From Candidatus Poribacteria bacterium (lineage in GTDB: Bacteria > Poribacteria > WGA-4E > PCPOR2b), in contig JAPPKS010000017.1 in assembly GCA_028819845.1 (NCBI GenBank), positions 346,686-410,685 on the forward strand: 64,000 nucleotides of DNA. Direction: 5' to 3'. Below, one piece after another: positions 1 to 8,618 of this stretch (the stretch's first letter is position 1; each line of letters begins with the position of its first letter). Made by a program: the position numbers and the translations under genes. The notes beneath the pieces were generated by a model. It was not told the origin of the DNA. It saw only the letters and a program-made list of their open reading frames with translations, and did not search any database.

Positions 1-657
1 CAGCGCAACGCACGCCAACGGCGAAACAAGCAGCGCGTTGATTTGCCCGGTTTGCAATGATAACAACACCTGCGGTACTGATACTGGAACGCCGATGAAA
101 TCAATAGTCTTGTAGAAGTGTTCCGAGACCGGATCGCCTGTGCGTACCCACACCTTGACGTTTGGACTGCGGAGATCTTCGATGGTCTTTATCGGATGAT
201 TGCTGAAAATATAGTAGTAACCGATATCCCCCCATCCCAGCAGGACATAGCCCGCCTCATCGAACGCTTGTTCAAGTCCGTCCCGCAGTTGATTGCGCAC
301 GTAGTCGAGTTCGGCATAGCTATTAAACATGCGGAATGTTTGAAAAATAAGCACAGGTTTATGAATCTCACCTAATCCGACATCGGTCATCGCACCGGCA
401 TGAAGCAGTCCCGCACGCATTTTACGAATCACATCAATCTCATCGCCCTGCACCCCATCCGGATAAAATCGAATCTTGACTTGTCCACCGCTTTTCTCCT
501 CGATTTCCTTCCCCATGGCATAAAAGATTTTCATCCACGACGAGTTTTTGGGGGCGAGTGTAGCCAATTTAATGGTTTCTTCACCGCTAGCGGCGGGTAA
601 AATGAGAAGGTTGGCATATATAAAAATAATAAGGCAAATTGGTGTGAATCGAGTCAT
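1..657 (-). CDS. TRAP transporter solute-binding protein, DctP/TatP family (3' end cut by window edge)
   Basis: Periplasmic solute-binding protein of a tripartite ATP-independent transporter. It captures an organic anion or lipid-like ligand and hands it to membrane subunits, which would lie outside the window to the left. I read it by translating the minus strand from ATG at 657; 219 residues are present of a usual ~330. Residues 1-24 form a signal peptide ending near AASGEE. The mature part starts IKLATLAPKNSSW and continues through KIRFYPDGVQGDE, MRAGLLHAGAMTD and the PNVKVWVRTGDP segment, which carries the family's conserved ligand-binding Arg region. The gene follows a TatT lipoprotein gene by 124 nt on the same strand, the arrangement of TPR-associated TRAP (TPAT) systems. 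The family call is firm; the ligand is unknown. Confidence 0.88.
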   Translation of the reverse strand, partial: MTRFTPICLIIFIYANLLILPAASGEETIKLATLAPKNSSWMKIFYAMGKEIEEKSGGQVKIRFYPDGVQGDEIDVIRKMRAGLLHAGAMTDVGLGEIHKPVLIFQTFRMFNSYAELDYVRNQLRDGLEQAFDEAGYVLLGWGDIGYYYIFSNHPIKTIEDLRSPNVKVWVRTGDPVSEHFYKTIDFIGVPVSVPQVLLSLQTGQINALLVSPLACVAL

Positions 658-781
658 TCGTGTCTCCAATCTGATCAACCTAATAAATCTAGCAGGTGCC
701 GCGAAACATGCGTGAATCGTAAAATGCGCGTCAACAATCTCAACTCGACACTAATCACGCTCCAACGCAATTTACTGAATG

Positions 782-1735
782 TTACTCATCGCGGGCATCT
801 GCTTCACCAAACACATCGTCAGTCTGGGCAAGCCAACGCTTGGCGCGCGCTTTAGCAATCGCGGTAGAAATTCGATGTTCCGGGAACACGTCAATCGGCG
901 CATCAACAATCTCTTGCAGCGTCTGTTCGTAAAGTGCCCTATCCTGAAGGGGATAAGCGTAATAGCGGGCGAGAAACAACTTGCTAAACTGAAATTTGCC
1001 ATTGTTGATTTCGTCCACCTTTTGCAGATGTTGCTTCACTTTCTCCGGGTTTCCTCCCAACTGCGGCGAACGGCTGCCGTAGTAAGCGCTGAAAAACAGA
1101 TGCGCGCCGCCGAAATAAAAGGATTCATCAAGTTCGATAACGCGGCGCATCATCATCTCGACGTTGGCAAGATCGACGAGCAGCATCGGATTGTCCTGCT
1201 GCAGATTTATCGACCTACCCCATGCATACGCCGTCCAGAATAGCGCCGGCACGTGTTTTTTCTTGAAGCCCTTTAACGCGCGTTCCAACTTCTCCGGCGC
1301 ACCGTCCAATGCATCCGGAAATTTTGAATTCACTTTCGACAAAGCCCTCAAACCAGAGCGTTTGCTGCGTCCATAATAATCGATCGCGCGCGCACGCATT
1401 TCAGATTCAGTTTGAAAGTCGCCAACTGCCGCTGCAGCTTCCATCTTGTCTTCAACAAAGCCAAATGCATACGAGGCGAATGATCTCGCCGTAAGCGTCA
1501 TCAGCCGCTGATTTTCAGGCACAATCTCCCGCAGTCCCTCGAAAGTCTTGAGGTTCGACCTGATGCCGGCATCCGCAAGCATTAGGTCAGCTTCCTTGTC
1601 GTAGGTTTTGGAGGCTTTTGCAAAAACCTTCACTGTTTGGTTGACAGTTAATTTGGTTGTGCTGCAACCGGCAATCACTATTGAGGACATGACAGCAATA
1701 ACAACATACAGATAATTTACTCTAAAGTTTGTCAT
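782..1735 (-). CDS. TatT-like TRAP transporter T-component lipoprotein
   Basis: Likely lipid-anchored periplasmic helical-repeat partner of the DctP/TatP protein encoded just downstream. In the Treponema pallidum TPAT system the TatT lipoprotein forms a trimer with TatP, and a hydrophobic pore is proposed to pass ligand. Visible here: an N-terminal hydrophobic segment ending in a lipobox (VIAGC, Cys24) and then 290 residues of almost all-helical sequence with TPR-like hairpins, including PALFWTAYAWGRSINL and a YYGSRSPQLGG loop typical of the TatT family. Length (317 aa) fits. A perfect promoter lies about 80 nt upstream, so tatT and the DctP gene probably form one transcript. The family call rests on recognised motifs plus the neighbour; no ligand can be inferred. 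Confidence 0.8.
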   Translation of the reverse strand: MTNFRVNYLYVVIAVMSSIVIAGCSTTKLTVNQTVKVFAKASKTYDKEADLMLADAGIRSNLKTFEGLREIVPENQRLMTLTARSFASYAFGFVEDKMEAAAAVGDFQTESEMRARAIDYYGRSKRSGLRALSKVNSKFPDALDGAPEKLERALKGFKKKHVPALFWTAYAWGRSINLQQDNPMLLVDLANVEMMMRRVIELDESFYFGGAHLFFSAYYGSRSPQLGGNPEKVKQHLQKVDEINNGKFQFSKLFLARYYAYPLQDRALYEQTLQEIVDAPIDVFPEHRISTAIAKARAKRWLAQTDDVFGEADARDE

Positions 1736-1814
1736 CTTGAATTCCGTAGGCGATTAACATTATGAAGCGCTTGAAAAACCTCGGTGCGAATTGAAAATCC
1801 ACCATTGCTCGTGT

Positions 1815-1843
1815 ATTATATTCGTATCGTGTTTGAGTGTCAA
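1815..1843 (-). promoter_or_regulatory. Housekeeping-type promoter for the TatT/DctP operon
   Basis: On the minus strand TTGACA (1843-1838), 17 nt, TATAAT (1820-1815): an exact match to the sigma-70 consensus. It sits about 80 nt upstream of the lipoprotein start. Confidence 0.8.
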
Positions 1844-2560
1844 CCGCAAATCGTTTAAAGATTCGTGTCCCCGCTGCCGCGATTTTGCCCTTGGGGGCAC
1901 TTTCCCCAATCGGCAAAATTTATTTTGATTTTGGCACATTCGATTGCTTAAGAAACACGTTAAACACTAGCTCCGCGGCGTATCGAACGTCCTCTCAATG
2001 CGCCTGACGCAATGTGTCCTTTTGTGCCCTTTTGTGCCCTTAAATCAAGAATTCCATTTTTGGGACACGTTTCACGGATCGGGTTGTACACATGTTGTGT
2101 TTTCTCAAGCAAAAAAAAAAAACGAGGGTAGACACGATACAGCGCCCTCGCCTCGCCGTTATATAACTTCATGAATTTTAGCAGAATCTTGTCAGATTAT
2201 ACATAATGGTAAGTTGGCGTGTCAAGGGAAAAATGGCGGTAAGTTTTTTGCTCCCCTTGTAGGAGCGATTTCCTAATCGCGGCATTCGCGGCACATATTC
2301 GGCCAATCGCTCTACCCAACTTACAAGAAATTGATTCGCGTCTCATTCTAGTGCCGCTTCTGTATCAAGATTACCACAGGATTCCCTTTATATGTTTCTG
2401 ATAGATGACAGTTTTTCGCTCATTTTCTAGCACAATGTGCAAAAGTGTAGCGCATACTTCCTTATGGCACATTAATTGCTATACTCAAGTGTGTTGATGA
2501 TGCCCAGCTAGATTCAAGAGTTTCTTTGATGGATTCGCCCGATGAATTGAGGAGACTATT
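1844..2560. other. Intergenic region without a convincing gene
   Basis: About 700 nt between the divergent TatT operon and the plus-strand VWA gene. Short open frames here have no recognisable features or ribosome-binding sites. It holds one palindromic repeat (2256-2327). A TATACT hexamer at 2480-2485 could be the -10 of the VWA gene, but no good -35 is seen. Confidence 0.5.
2256..2327. repeat. Dispersed palindromic intergenic repeat, copy 1
   Basis: Starts CTTGTAGGAGCGATT and ends with the inverse AATCGCTCTACCC...TTACAAG, so it can form a hairpin. Related copies lie near 3871, 4975-5638, 10879 and 60430. Confidence 0.7.
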
Positions 2561-3784
2561 ATGACAACGTTACAATCGACAACCTTGGCTGCCAGACAAG
2601 AGCAGATTGTGCGCAGCAAAACTCGAAGGCGTTCGGCGCTGCTCCTGTCGTTAATCTTCCACGTCATCGCTGTAATCATCTATCTTTTTGTCCTTCAGCA
2701 GAAACCTGTCAAAGACGAAGATAGCATAGCCGTGGAATGGGTCAAGGACGTACCTAAACCGAAACTGCGGCAGCCCAAGACCAAACCGCCGTTAAAAAAG
2801 ACGGTCCGCAGACCCGATGAACTGCTTGCGCGCGAGGCAAAAAACAAACTCGCCGAATCCTCACCCAACAAGATTCGAGAAGTCATGCGTCTCAGTGAGC
2901 GCATTGTGTACAAAAATATCGAAGTCAACACGGCAGCGCCAAGTGAGAAGATTCCTGAATTAATGACGGACGCCCAACTCCGTGACGCTGAAGCGTCAAA
3001 TCTTGAACGGCTGGTTTCCCACCGTGGACCGGTGGACGGGCAAGGCAAGGTCACGGGACGTGTGCGGGTACCCGGGCAGCGCAACGGAATGTTCGGTGTT
3101 GATTCTTACGGCGATTCCATTGACGGACTGCTTGGCGGGGGTGGGAATTCGGGAATCGGCGATAAATTGGGTATCATCGACTTTCTTGACGAGTTTGAAG
3201 GCCCGCAAAACATCGTCTATTGCCTTGACGTCTCTGCAAGCATGCAGGTAGCAGGATTGAAGAAACTTGAACTCGCACTTCAGTCAATTAAACAATCGCT
3301 GCGTTCGCTTGGCAGCGACGATAATTTCAATATTGTCACGTTCTCGGCTCAAGCTACACTGATGAGCAAATCGCTCTTGCCTGCGACGCTTGAAAATATT
3401 GAAATAGCGTCAAAATACCTCAATCGATTTACCCCTGAACGCATCGCGAATTACCAAGGGACAAACCTACTTGCAGCGGTTGAAAAAGCCCTTGAAACTG
3501 ACACGTCTGTCATCGTGTTGGTCACCGATGGAGTGCCCACGGCAGGCCAAAACACGCAAGTCTATATTGAAACTGATTCTAGGAAAATACTTGAGACCGT
3601 TCGAGCGAAGAATGTCAACAATGCTAGCATTTACGTTATCGGACTTGAAATAAATTTGCACCGTCCGATGGGAGCTCAACTGTTGGTCTCCTTGACGGAC
3701 CAGAACAACGGAAAATTTAAGTTGATAGATTCAGAACAACTTGCGAAGCACCCAAAAACGAATGATAACCCACTGGAGGATTAA
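2561..3784 (+). CDS. Membrane-anchored VWA domain protein with TonB-like N-terminus
   Basis: Inner-membrane protein with a periplasmic von Willebrand A domain, likely a protein-protein interaction module. Residues 25-45 are a single transmembrane helix after a basic N-terminus. Residues ~60-85 are Pro/Lys-rich (VPKPKLRQPKTKPP), resembling TonB. A Gly-rich linker at ~176-200 leads to the VWA domain at 215-385. The metal-site motif DVSAS begins at Asp223, and a later TDGVPT supplies another metal ligand. The start has a good ribosome-binding site (GAGGAG). It stands alone between a repeat-bearing gap and the opposite-strand dprA, so context gives no function. TonB/GspL-like anchoring followed by VWA is known in Planctomycetes and Poribacteria-like genomes; partner unknown. 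Confidence 0.8.
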   Translation: MTTLQSTTLAARQEQIVRSKTRRRSALLLSLIFHVIAVIIYLFVLQQKPVKDEDSIAVEWVKDVPKPKLRQPKTKPPLKKTVRRPDELLAREAKNKLAESSPNKIREVMRLSERIVYKNIEVNTAAPSEKIPELMTDAQLRDAEASNLERLVSHRGPVDGQGKVTGRVRVPGQRNGMFGVDSYGDSIDGLLGGGGNSGIGDKLGIIDFLDEFEGPQNIVYCLDVSASMQVAGLKKLELALQSIKQSLRSLGSDDNFNIVTFSAQATLMSKSLLPATLENIEIASKYLNRFTPERIANYQGTNLLAAVEKALETDTSVIVLVTDGVPTAGQNTQVYIETDSRKILETVRAKNVNNASIYVIGLEINLHRPMGAQLLVSLTDQNNGKFKLIDSEQLAKHPKTNDNPLED

Positions 3785-3870
3785 TTCAGATTTCTCATAT
3801 TCTTTTGCACTGCTCGTATGTCACGGCACGGAGAAACGTTTCATTGCGAATCTGGAACTTACTCTCTCTC

Positions 3871-3919
3871 TGCAGGAACGATTTCCGACTCGCCGCACTC
3901 GCTCTACCCAACCTACAAG
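3871..3919. repeat. Dispersed palindromic intergenic repeat, copy 2 (contains the dprA stop codon)
   Basis: Reads TGCAGGAACGATTTCC ... GCTCTACCCAACCTACAAG. Its right end overlaps the last codon and TAG stop of dprA at 3913-3918. Confidence 0.7.
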
Positions 3920-4872
3920 AACTCCAATTGCACATGAGAATCCTGCTTTTTGCCGGGAGACAATTCCGTTTGTGCGGCAAAAATGCGTTCGGAAATCGTC
4001 TTCGCGGCGCCGTCTGGATTGAGGCGTTCACCGCCTAGGTCAATTAGGTTAGCGTTACCAATCGGAGGATTGTCAAAGCATTCCGGATTTATGACAAACA
4101 GCGGTAACTTCATGCGTAGCGCCGTTTGTGCGGTGTTGAAAGTTCCTGACATTTTACCCTTTGCGTCTCGTTCAGGTCCCGATTCAATCACGACTACAGC
4201 CTTGGAAAGCGCACAAATGAGGTTATTCCGAACCATCGCGTTCCGCGCTAGCCACTTGGCGCCCGGTGCAAATTGCGAAACTGCCAGCACATCTCGCCGC
4301 CAGTCAAATTCTTTCAGTGCTTTTTTCTGACGCAATTCCTTGATGCCGTAGGGAAGTACTATCGTAGTTGTTCCCTCTGCGGCTAACGCACCCAAGTGGG
4401 CTTTGGAGTCCACGCCCTTGGCGTATCCGGATACGACGTTTAATGCTTCGTTCGCGAGTTCAGCGGCGATTTTCCCCGCCACGCAAATCCCCGTATCTGA
4501 CACATTCCGCGATCCTACGATTGCAACCCCATTGGAAGCGAGCAGCGTTCGTTTTCCCTTTAAAAATAGAATCGGTGCAATTTCAAGGGAATTTGGCGGA
4601 ATATCGGGGTGCGACGGGTAGATAATTTCAACACTATTGCTTTTGAGTTCCTCATACTCTTCACGCACCGCGTTCTCATCTTCTTCAGAGATTTTGGAAA
4701 AGAATTCCGCTAATTCCGGATATTGCATCAAAAGGTCGCTATGGCTCCACGAAGAGATTTCAGCGGTGCGGTTCTTCTTTTCGAGAATTTTGTCAATCTC
4801 GATCAAAGACTTGGTACCGATATCACGCGTCTTAAAGAGCCGAAACCAGAAATAATCTCTCTCGACGTTCAT
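3913..4872 (-). CDS. dprA: DNA-processing protein DprA/Smf family
   Basis: Rossmann-fold DprA protein. In transformation it loads RecA on incoming single-stranded DNA; in many non-competent bacteria its role is unknown. The nucleotide-binding-like core is clear: IVGSRNVS (118-125), VVSGYAKGVDSKAHLGAL (147-164) with the family's SGxAxGxD signature, and TTIVLPYG (169-176). At 319 aa it lacks an obvious C-terminal winged helix and has a helical N-terminal part that is not a clear SAM domain, so it is a divergent member. The residue usually completing the GT(ST)-type loop is present in SGTFNTAQTAL. No ribosome-binding site is obvious before 4872. The stop codon lies in a dispersed repeat. No competence genes are nearby. 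Confidence 0.82.
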   Translation of the reverse strand: MNVERDYFWFRLFKTRDIGTKSLIEIDKILEKKNRTAEISSWSHSDLLMQYPELAEFFSKISEEDENAVREEYEELKSNSVEIIYPSHPDIPPNSLEIAPILFLKGKRTLLASNGVAIVGSRNVSDTGICVAGKIAAELANEALNVVSGYAKGVDSKAHLGALAAEGTTTIVLPYGIKELRQKKALKEFDWRRDVLAVSQFAPGAKWLARNAMVRNNLICALSKAVVVIESGPERDAKGKMSGTFNTAQTALRMKLPLFVINPECFDNPPIGNANLIDLGGERLNPDGAAKTISERIFAAQTELSPGKKQDSHVQLEFL

Positions 4873-4974
4873 TTTTTAGTCCGTGTTTGGGTAAGCGTTA
4901 GGACAAGCACGCGGGATATACAGCCCTGCTTCGCGAAAGTATCAGTAGTAAATTGGGATAATGTTTACTCTGTT

Positions 4975-5638
4975 CTTGTAGGTTGGGTAGAGCGGGTAAA
5001 CCGAAAACCGCACATTAAAACGAACCGCTCTGTTACGCTGACGGCGCACAAGATACGATGAACGCAGCGAAACCCAACGTCCTTAAAACCTCCAGCATTC
5101 CAATACGATTCCGTATTCAACCTGCCACTCCGAACACCAAACAACGCCTTGTTTTTTCCTATTCCGATCGTCCCCGTCGTTTAGACCGACAACCGTTTAC
5201 CCGAACGCTCCAAAAACGTTGGGTTTCGCTTCACTATAAAAATTATCAACAAATCTCATCGAACGAATACCCTGCGGCATACTTCGACTGTCTCACCATC
5301 ACCGCTCTACCCAACCTACAAGAACTTCCCCGTGACAGCATTTGTAGGTTGGATAGAGCGGGTACATTGGAAGTTGTTCATTAGACATCTTTCCTAATTT
5401 ACTCAATGTGGTTGACAAAACTGAAGCAACATCGGACTCTGAAAATATTTTGGAAAGTTGTCGAATGTAGTTTCTGAACATGCCTGAAAAAACTATCTTC
5501 GATTTGACGATCGAAGATCCCGTCTGGGGCTATCGGGCGGCGGAATTAATTTGGAAAGATGTCTATTATATCAAACCGCTTTGTTAGGCAAACTGCCTGC
5601 AAAATACGATGGACGCAGCGAAACCCAACCTACAAAAA
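4975..5638. repeat. Mosaic of dispersed repeats filling the dprA-doxX gap
   Basis: The 766-nt gap 4873-5638 holds no convincing gene. It contains at least three palindromic repeat units. One runs from CTTGTAGGTTGGGTAGAGCG (4975) to CGCAGCGAAACCCAAC (near 5079). One runs in reverse from GTTGGGTTTCGC (near 5218) to CTCTACCCAACCTACAAG (near 5322). One runs from TTGTAGGTTGGATAGAGCG (5341) to ACGCAGCGAAACCCAACC (near 5630). The last unit abuts the doxX stop codon. Confidence 0.7.
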
Positions 5639-6070
5639 CTAGCCATCCTCGCTTTGTTGAGGGTTGAGTCTTTCGTCAAGGCTATATTTTCCTGCTCCAA
5701 TCAGGATTAAACTCAGAAAAACGATGCCAACTTCGATGGGGTGAGCCGCTCCCGAAAAACCATCGCCTCGACCCAGATGGAAGATAGCGGCGACCAGCAT
5801 GGTAATCGTTAAAAGGATACACGCCGGCCTGAAGAATAGTCCGAGAATTAGGCAGGCACCCCCTATGAACTCTGAAAATGCAGCCATGAACCCCCAAAAC
5901 CCTGGTATGAACCCAATGCCAAGGTAATTCATCGCCATGCCAATTTTTTCCCATTTCTCAGGTCCGCCAAACAGCTTGGGGCCGCCGTGAATGAGGAACA
6001 TGCACCCCAGTCCAATACGGAGAATTAAAAGCCCAATATGCCTATGTTTATTCAAAAATGTTAAAACCAT
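5639..6070 (-). CDS. DoxX family membrane protein
   Basis: Small four-helix integral membrane protein of the DoxX/SURF4-like family. Members are linked to quinone-related or thiol redox reactions, but the reaction is not known for this one. Four hydrophobic segments are visible (about residues 12-30, 48-70, 72-93, 108-125). The N-terminal RIGLGCMFLIHGGPKLFGG matches the family's first helix with the conserved HG.KL pattern, and the PACILLTITMLVAAI helix follows. The 143-residue length is usual. A ribosome-binding site (AAAGGA) precedes ATG at 6070. The gene is monocistronic as far as can be seen, and its TAG stop touches a dispersed repeat. Confidence 0.85.
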   Translation of the reverse strand: MVLTFLNKHRHIGLLILRIGLGCMFLIHGGPKLFGGPEKWEKIGMAMNYLGIGFIPGFWGFMAAFSEFIGGACLILGLFFRPACILLTITMLVAAIFHLGRGDGFSGAAHPIEVGIVFLSLILIGAGKYSLDERLNPQQSEDG

Positions 6071-6241
6071 AGTTTCGATTTTCCTTTCACGTTATGGGTT
6101 AATAGACGTTTACAGCGGAGCACAACATAAATCTACAACCTTCGAAAACCTAAGTTTACAAATTTAGGAATGAATCCGTCATTTACTAGGCTAACCAACG
6201 CGCCGCAACGAGGGATTTGAGTTGAGTTCACACGCCTAAGA

Positions 6242-7393
6242 TTAATGCTCTGATTGGTGTTCGGTTGTCTGTATATGCGCCAGTTCGGCATCCAAGATAC
6301 GAATACTCCCCACCTCCCACTGCGCCTTTAACCACGCGTCAACTTGCGATCTCTCTTCCTTCTGAATCATCGTAATTTTTATATCTTCAATAGCCGCTTC
6401 ATCAGTTTTCCAATATGGCGACGATTCGTCCATCAATTTGCAGATTAGGAAGCCTTCGGGCGTTAAAATAGGGTGGCTCAGTTCATTGTTCCCAAGTTTT
6501 GCAACGGTTCGTCCCAACTTGGTGTCAGCGGCAATGATTTGAGGCTGGTATTCCACCTTAACATTGGGCGCAGATTCGTAGGTTTGTTGAATGCCGTCAA
6601 ACTCCGCGCCCGCTTGCAACCGCGTGTAAATCTTCTCCGCGATTTGCTTCGTTTGGGCTTGTTGATCAAGCGAATCTTCAGGGCTTGAGAACACTATGAT
6701 ATATTGGAATTGAAAGAACTGGTTTTGCTTGAAGTATTGAATCGCAGCCTGTTCAATAGCCTCCTTATCAAATTTGCTATGAAATCGGCGGACTATCAGT
6801 TCGTTCAAGATTAAACGAGATTTAATCCACTCCTCCAAATCTTTAAATTCCAACCCGCTTTCTTCAAGTTCCTCAAAAAACAGCAATTCCGAGTCGTATT
6901 TGGATTTGATATCCTCGACCTCTGCATTGACCTTATCCTTCCAGCGTGCCAGTGGAATTCCCCACCGTTCTGCCTCCTGCAACAACAGATTTTGTTCGAT
7001 GAGATTTTTCAATAACCGCGCTCGATTCACCCCGTCCGATGACTCTCGAATCTGTCTAATGATCAGTTCGTTTTCCAGTGCACTCAATGTGATTGCCCTA
7101 TCATTTACCACAGCAACAACATAATCAATTGGTTTTTGGCTTTGCGGAGATCCGGCATCTGCGGCACTGCGCGGCGCAGAGTCCAGACTAACGGCTAGGA
7201 AGAGACTGGCGAGCGCGTAAAATTTGAAACGCGACGCGTAACACGCATGGCGCGTCACGTGGGCGTGCCTTGGAGGGATTAACCTAACGTAGAAAGTGAG
7301 GTATTGGAATGGGCGTTTTTCGCCAAAATACGCATCTCCCATTTTGCAACCCTTCAACGGTTTATCGGTTTTTCGAAAGATTAAGGAAGTCAC
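6242..7393 (-). CDS. SurA/PrsA-like periplasmic peptidyl-prolyl isomerase
   Basis: Predicted envelope chaperone that binds unfolded outer-membrane proteins. A hydrophobic segment (FYALASLFLAVSL, ~58-70) resembles a signal sequence. The SurA N-terminal domain follows: DYVVAVVNDRAITLSALENE (~89-108), LLKNLIEQNLLLQEAERWGI, and long charged helices. A parvulin-like part lies at ~230-350, ending ELSHPILTPEGFLICKLMDE. Only one parvulin unit is visible, against two in E. coli SurA. The start is uncertain: 7393 is GTG; ATG at 7342 has a weak GAAGG upstream; a GTG at 7258 would put the signal segment nearer the N-terminus. It follows the glycosyltransferase gene by 80 nt on the same strand. Confidence 0.78.
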   Translation of the reverse strand: MTSLIFRKTDKPLKGCKMGDAYFGEKRPFQYLTFYVRLIPPRHAHVTRHACYASRFKFYALASLFLAVSLDSAPRSAADAGSPQSQKPIDYVVAVVNDRAITLSALENELIIRQIRESSDGVNRARLLKNLIEQNLLLQEAERWGIPLARWKDKVNAEVEDIKSKYDSELLFFEELEESGLEFKDLEEWIKSRLILNELIVRRFHSKFDKEAIEQAAIQYFKQNQFFQFQYIIVFSSPEDSLDQQAQTKQIAEKIYTRLQAGAEFDGIQQTYESAPNVKVEYQPQIIAADTKLGRTVAKLGNNELSHPILTPEGFLICKLMDESSPYWKTDEAAIEDIKITMIQKEERSQVDAWLKAQWEVGSIRILDAELAHIQTTEHQSEH

Positions 7394-7472
7394 GTCATCA
7401 GGTATCCATAAGCAACCGCGGACGTGCCATCAACGTTCAATGCGTTAGTGTGTTGTTTGCGACTGAAATTCG

Positions 7473-8618
7473 CTATGCCGGTACAAGGTCACGGTAGACC
7501 GCATAAGTCTCTTGAGCAATGGTTTCCCACGTGAATCTCTTAACACGTTCTAAACCGCGCTGGACGCATTGTGCACGAATCGACTCGTCCGACGCTATGA
7601 CTGTGATTTGATTCGCCAATGCCCGTGCATCTTCCTCTTGGAACACCAGACCGGCATCTCCGATGACGTTGGGGATTTCGCCGGAATCGGACCCAATCAC
7701 CGGAACTTCACACGCCATCCCCTCAATGAGCACCCGTCCGAAAAACTCAACCCAGCCCGGCGTCGTACGTGAAGGTAAAACAAGTGTATCCATACAGTTA
7801 ATATATTCCGGGACATTTTCAGGCGGCACGCCATCTATCCAAACCACCCGATTGGCTATGCCGAGCGAATCCGCTAACTTGATTAACTCCGGCTTGTACT
7901 CACCTTGCCCGACTATCAATAGCTGGTAATCCATTTCAAGAACCGCCGCCGATTGAAGAAGCGTATCAAGACCCTTCATATACAATAGACGGCCAATGTA
8001 GCCAATTACGAAACCACTTTTTAGGCCGAGTTGCGCTTGGAGATAACTCATCTCCAATTTGCGAAATAGGCGAAGATCTACACCGTTCGAAATCGGAGTT
8101 AATTTTCCACTATAACCGCGTTGCCTTAAGATTTGTGCAGCATTTTGGCTTAAGGGCAATGCGGCAACAGCCTCCCGAAAACTGCGCCGTTCAATCCAGA
8201 TGGGTAGGAATCCAAACCGCTGTTTGGTCGGAATACTTAATGAAGTCCGAAAAATTAATCGGCTGTGCGGGCAAAATTTCTGTCTGAGATGTAAGGTTTG
8301 GAGTGCGTTCAGGCTCCAAGCTTCTTCTTCAAGGTGAATAATGTGGGGTTGAAACGATTTGAAATGTCTTTTTAAATCGCGGCGATAGTAAAAACGACTG
8401 CTATACCCTGAAAACCGGACCGGGTGCGGAAATTCGCCGCAACGTGTTGTCGGATCGGGTTGGAAGACAATTTCTTGAAAACTTTCATACCATCGGTTAG
8501 GCGTGACTACGCGGATATCAACGTCCGGTTTTTCGCCAATTAATGCGAATTTCCGGCGATAAGGCATCATGATATAAGAATGGGATAGAACCAAAATCCG
8601 AAGCGGACTCATTCCCAT
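7473..8618 (-). CDS. Family 4 (GT-B) glycosyltransferase
   Basis: Cytoplasmic retaining glycosyltransferase that probably adds a sugar from a nucleotide donor to a cell-surface glycan or glycolipid; acceptor unknown. The N-terminal Rossmann half starts ILVLSHSYIMMPYRR. The C-terminal half has the donor-site pattern FVIGYIGRLLYMKGLDTLL (~200-220) and the GT4 E-x7-E motif in EFFGRVLIEGMACEVPVIG, followed by GEIPNVIGDAGLVF. The length of 381 aa is typical. Its start overlaps the end of the upstream acidic coiled-coil gene by 10 nt, so the two are probably co-translated. No other polysaccharide genes flank it. Confidence 0.87.
   Translation of the reverse strand: MGMSPLRILVLSHSYIMMPYRRKFALIGEKPDVDIRVVTPNRWYESFQEIVFQPDPTTRCGEFPHPVRFSGYSSRFYYRRDLKRHFKSFQPHIIHLEEEAWSLNALQTLHLRQKFCPHSRLIFRTSLSIPTKQRFGFLPIWIERRSFREAVAALPLSQNAAQILRQRGYSGKLTPISNGVDLRLFRKLEMSYLQAQLGLKSGFVIGYIGRLLYMKGLDTLLQSAAVLEMDYQLLIVGQGEYKPELIKLADSLGIANRVVWIDGVPPENVPEYINCMDTLVLPSRTTPGWVEFFGRVLIEGMACEVPVIGSDSGEIPNVIGDAGLVFQEEDARALANQITVIASDESIRAQCVQRGLERVKRFTWETIAQETYAVYRDLVPA

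Noticed and set aside
2561-4872. Competence or defence island (VWA plus DprA)
   Set aside because: Genes are convergent and separated by a repeat; no nuclease, methylase or effector is adjacent.
5299-5481. Minus-strand 60-codon frame ending LVGWVER
   Set aside because: The C-terminus is translated repeat DNA; no ribosome-binding site or domain.
5480-5587. Plus-strand 35-codon frame beginning MPEKTIFDLTIEDP
   Set aside because: Protein-like start but no ribosome-binding site and it lies within the repeat mosaic; probably a gene remnant or chance.
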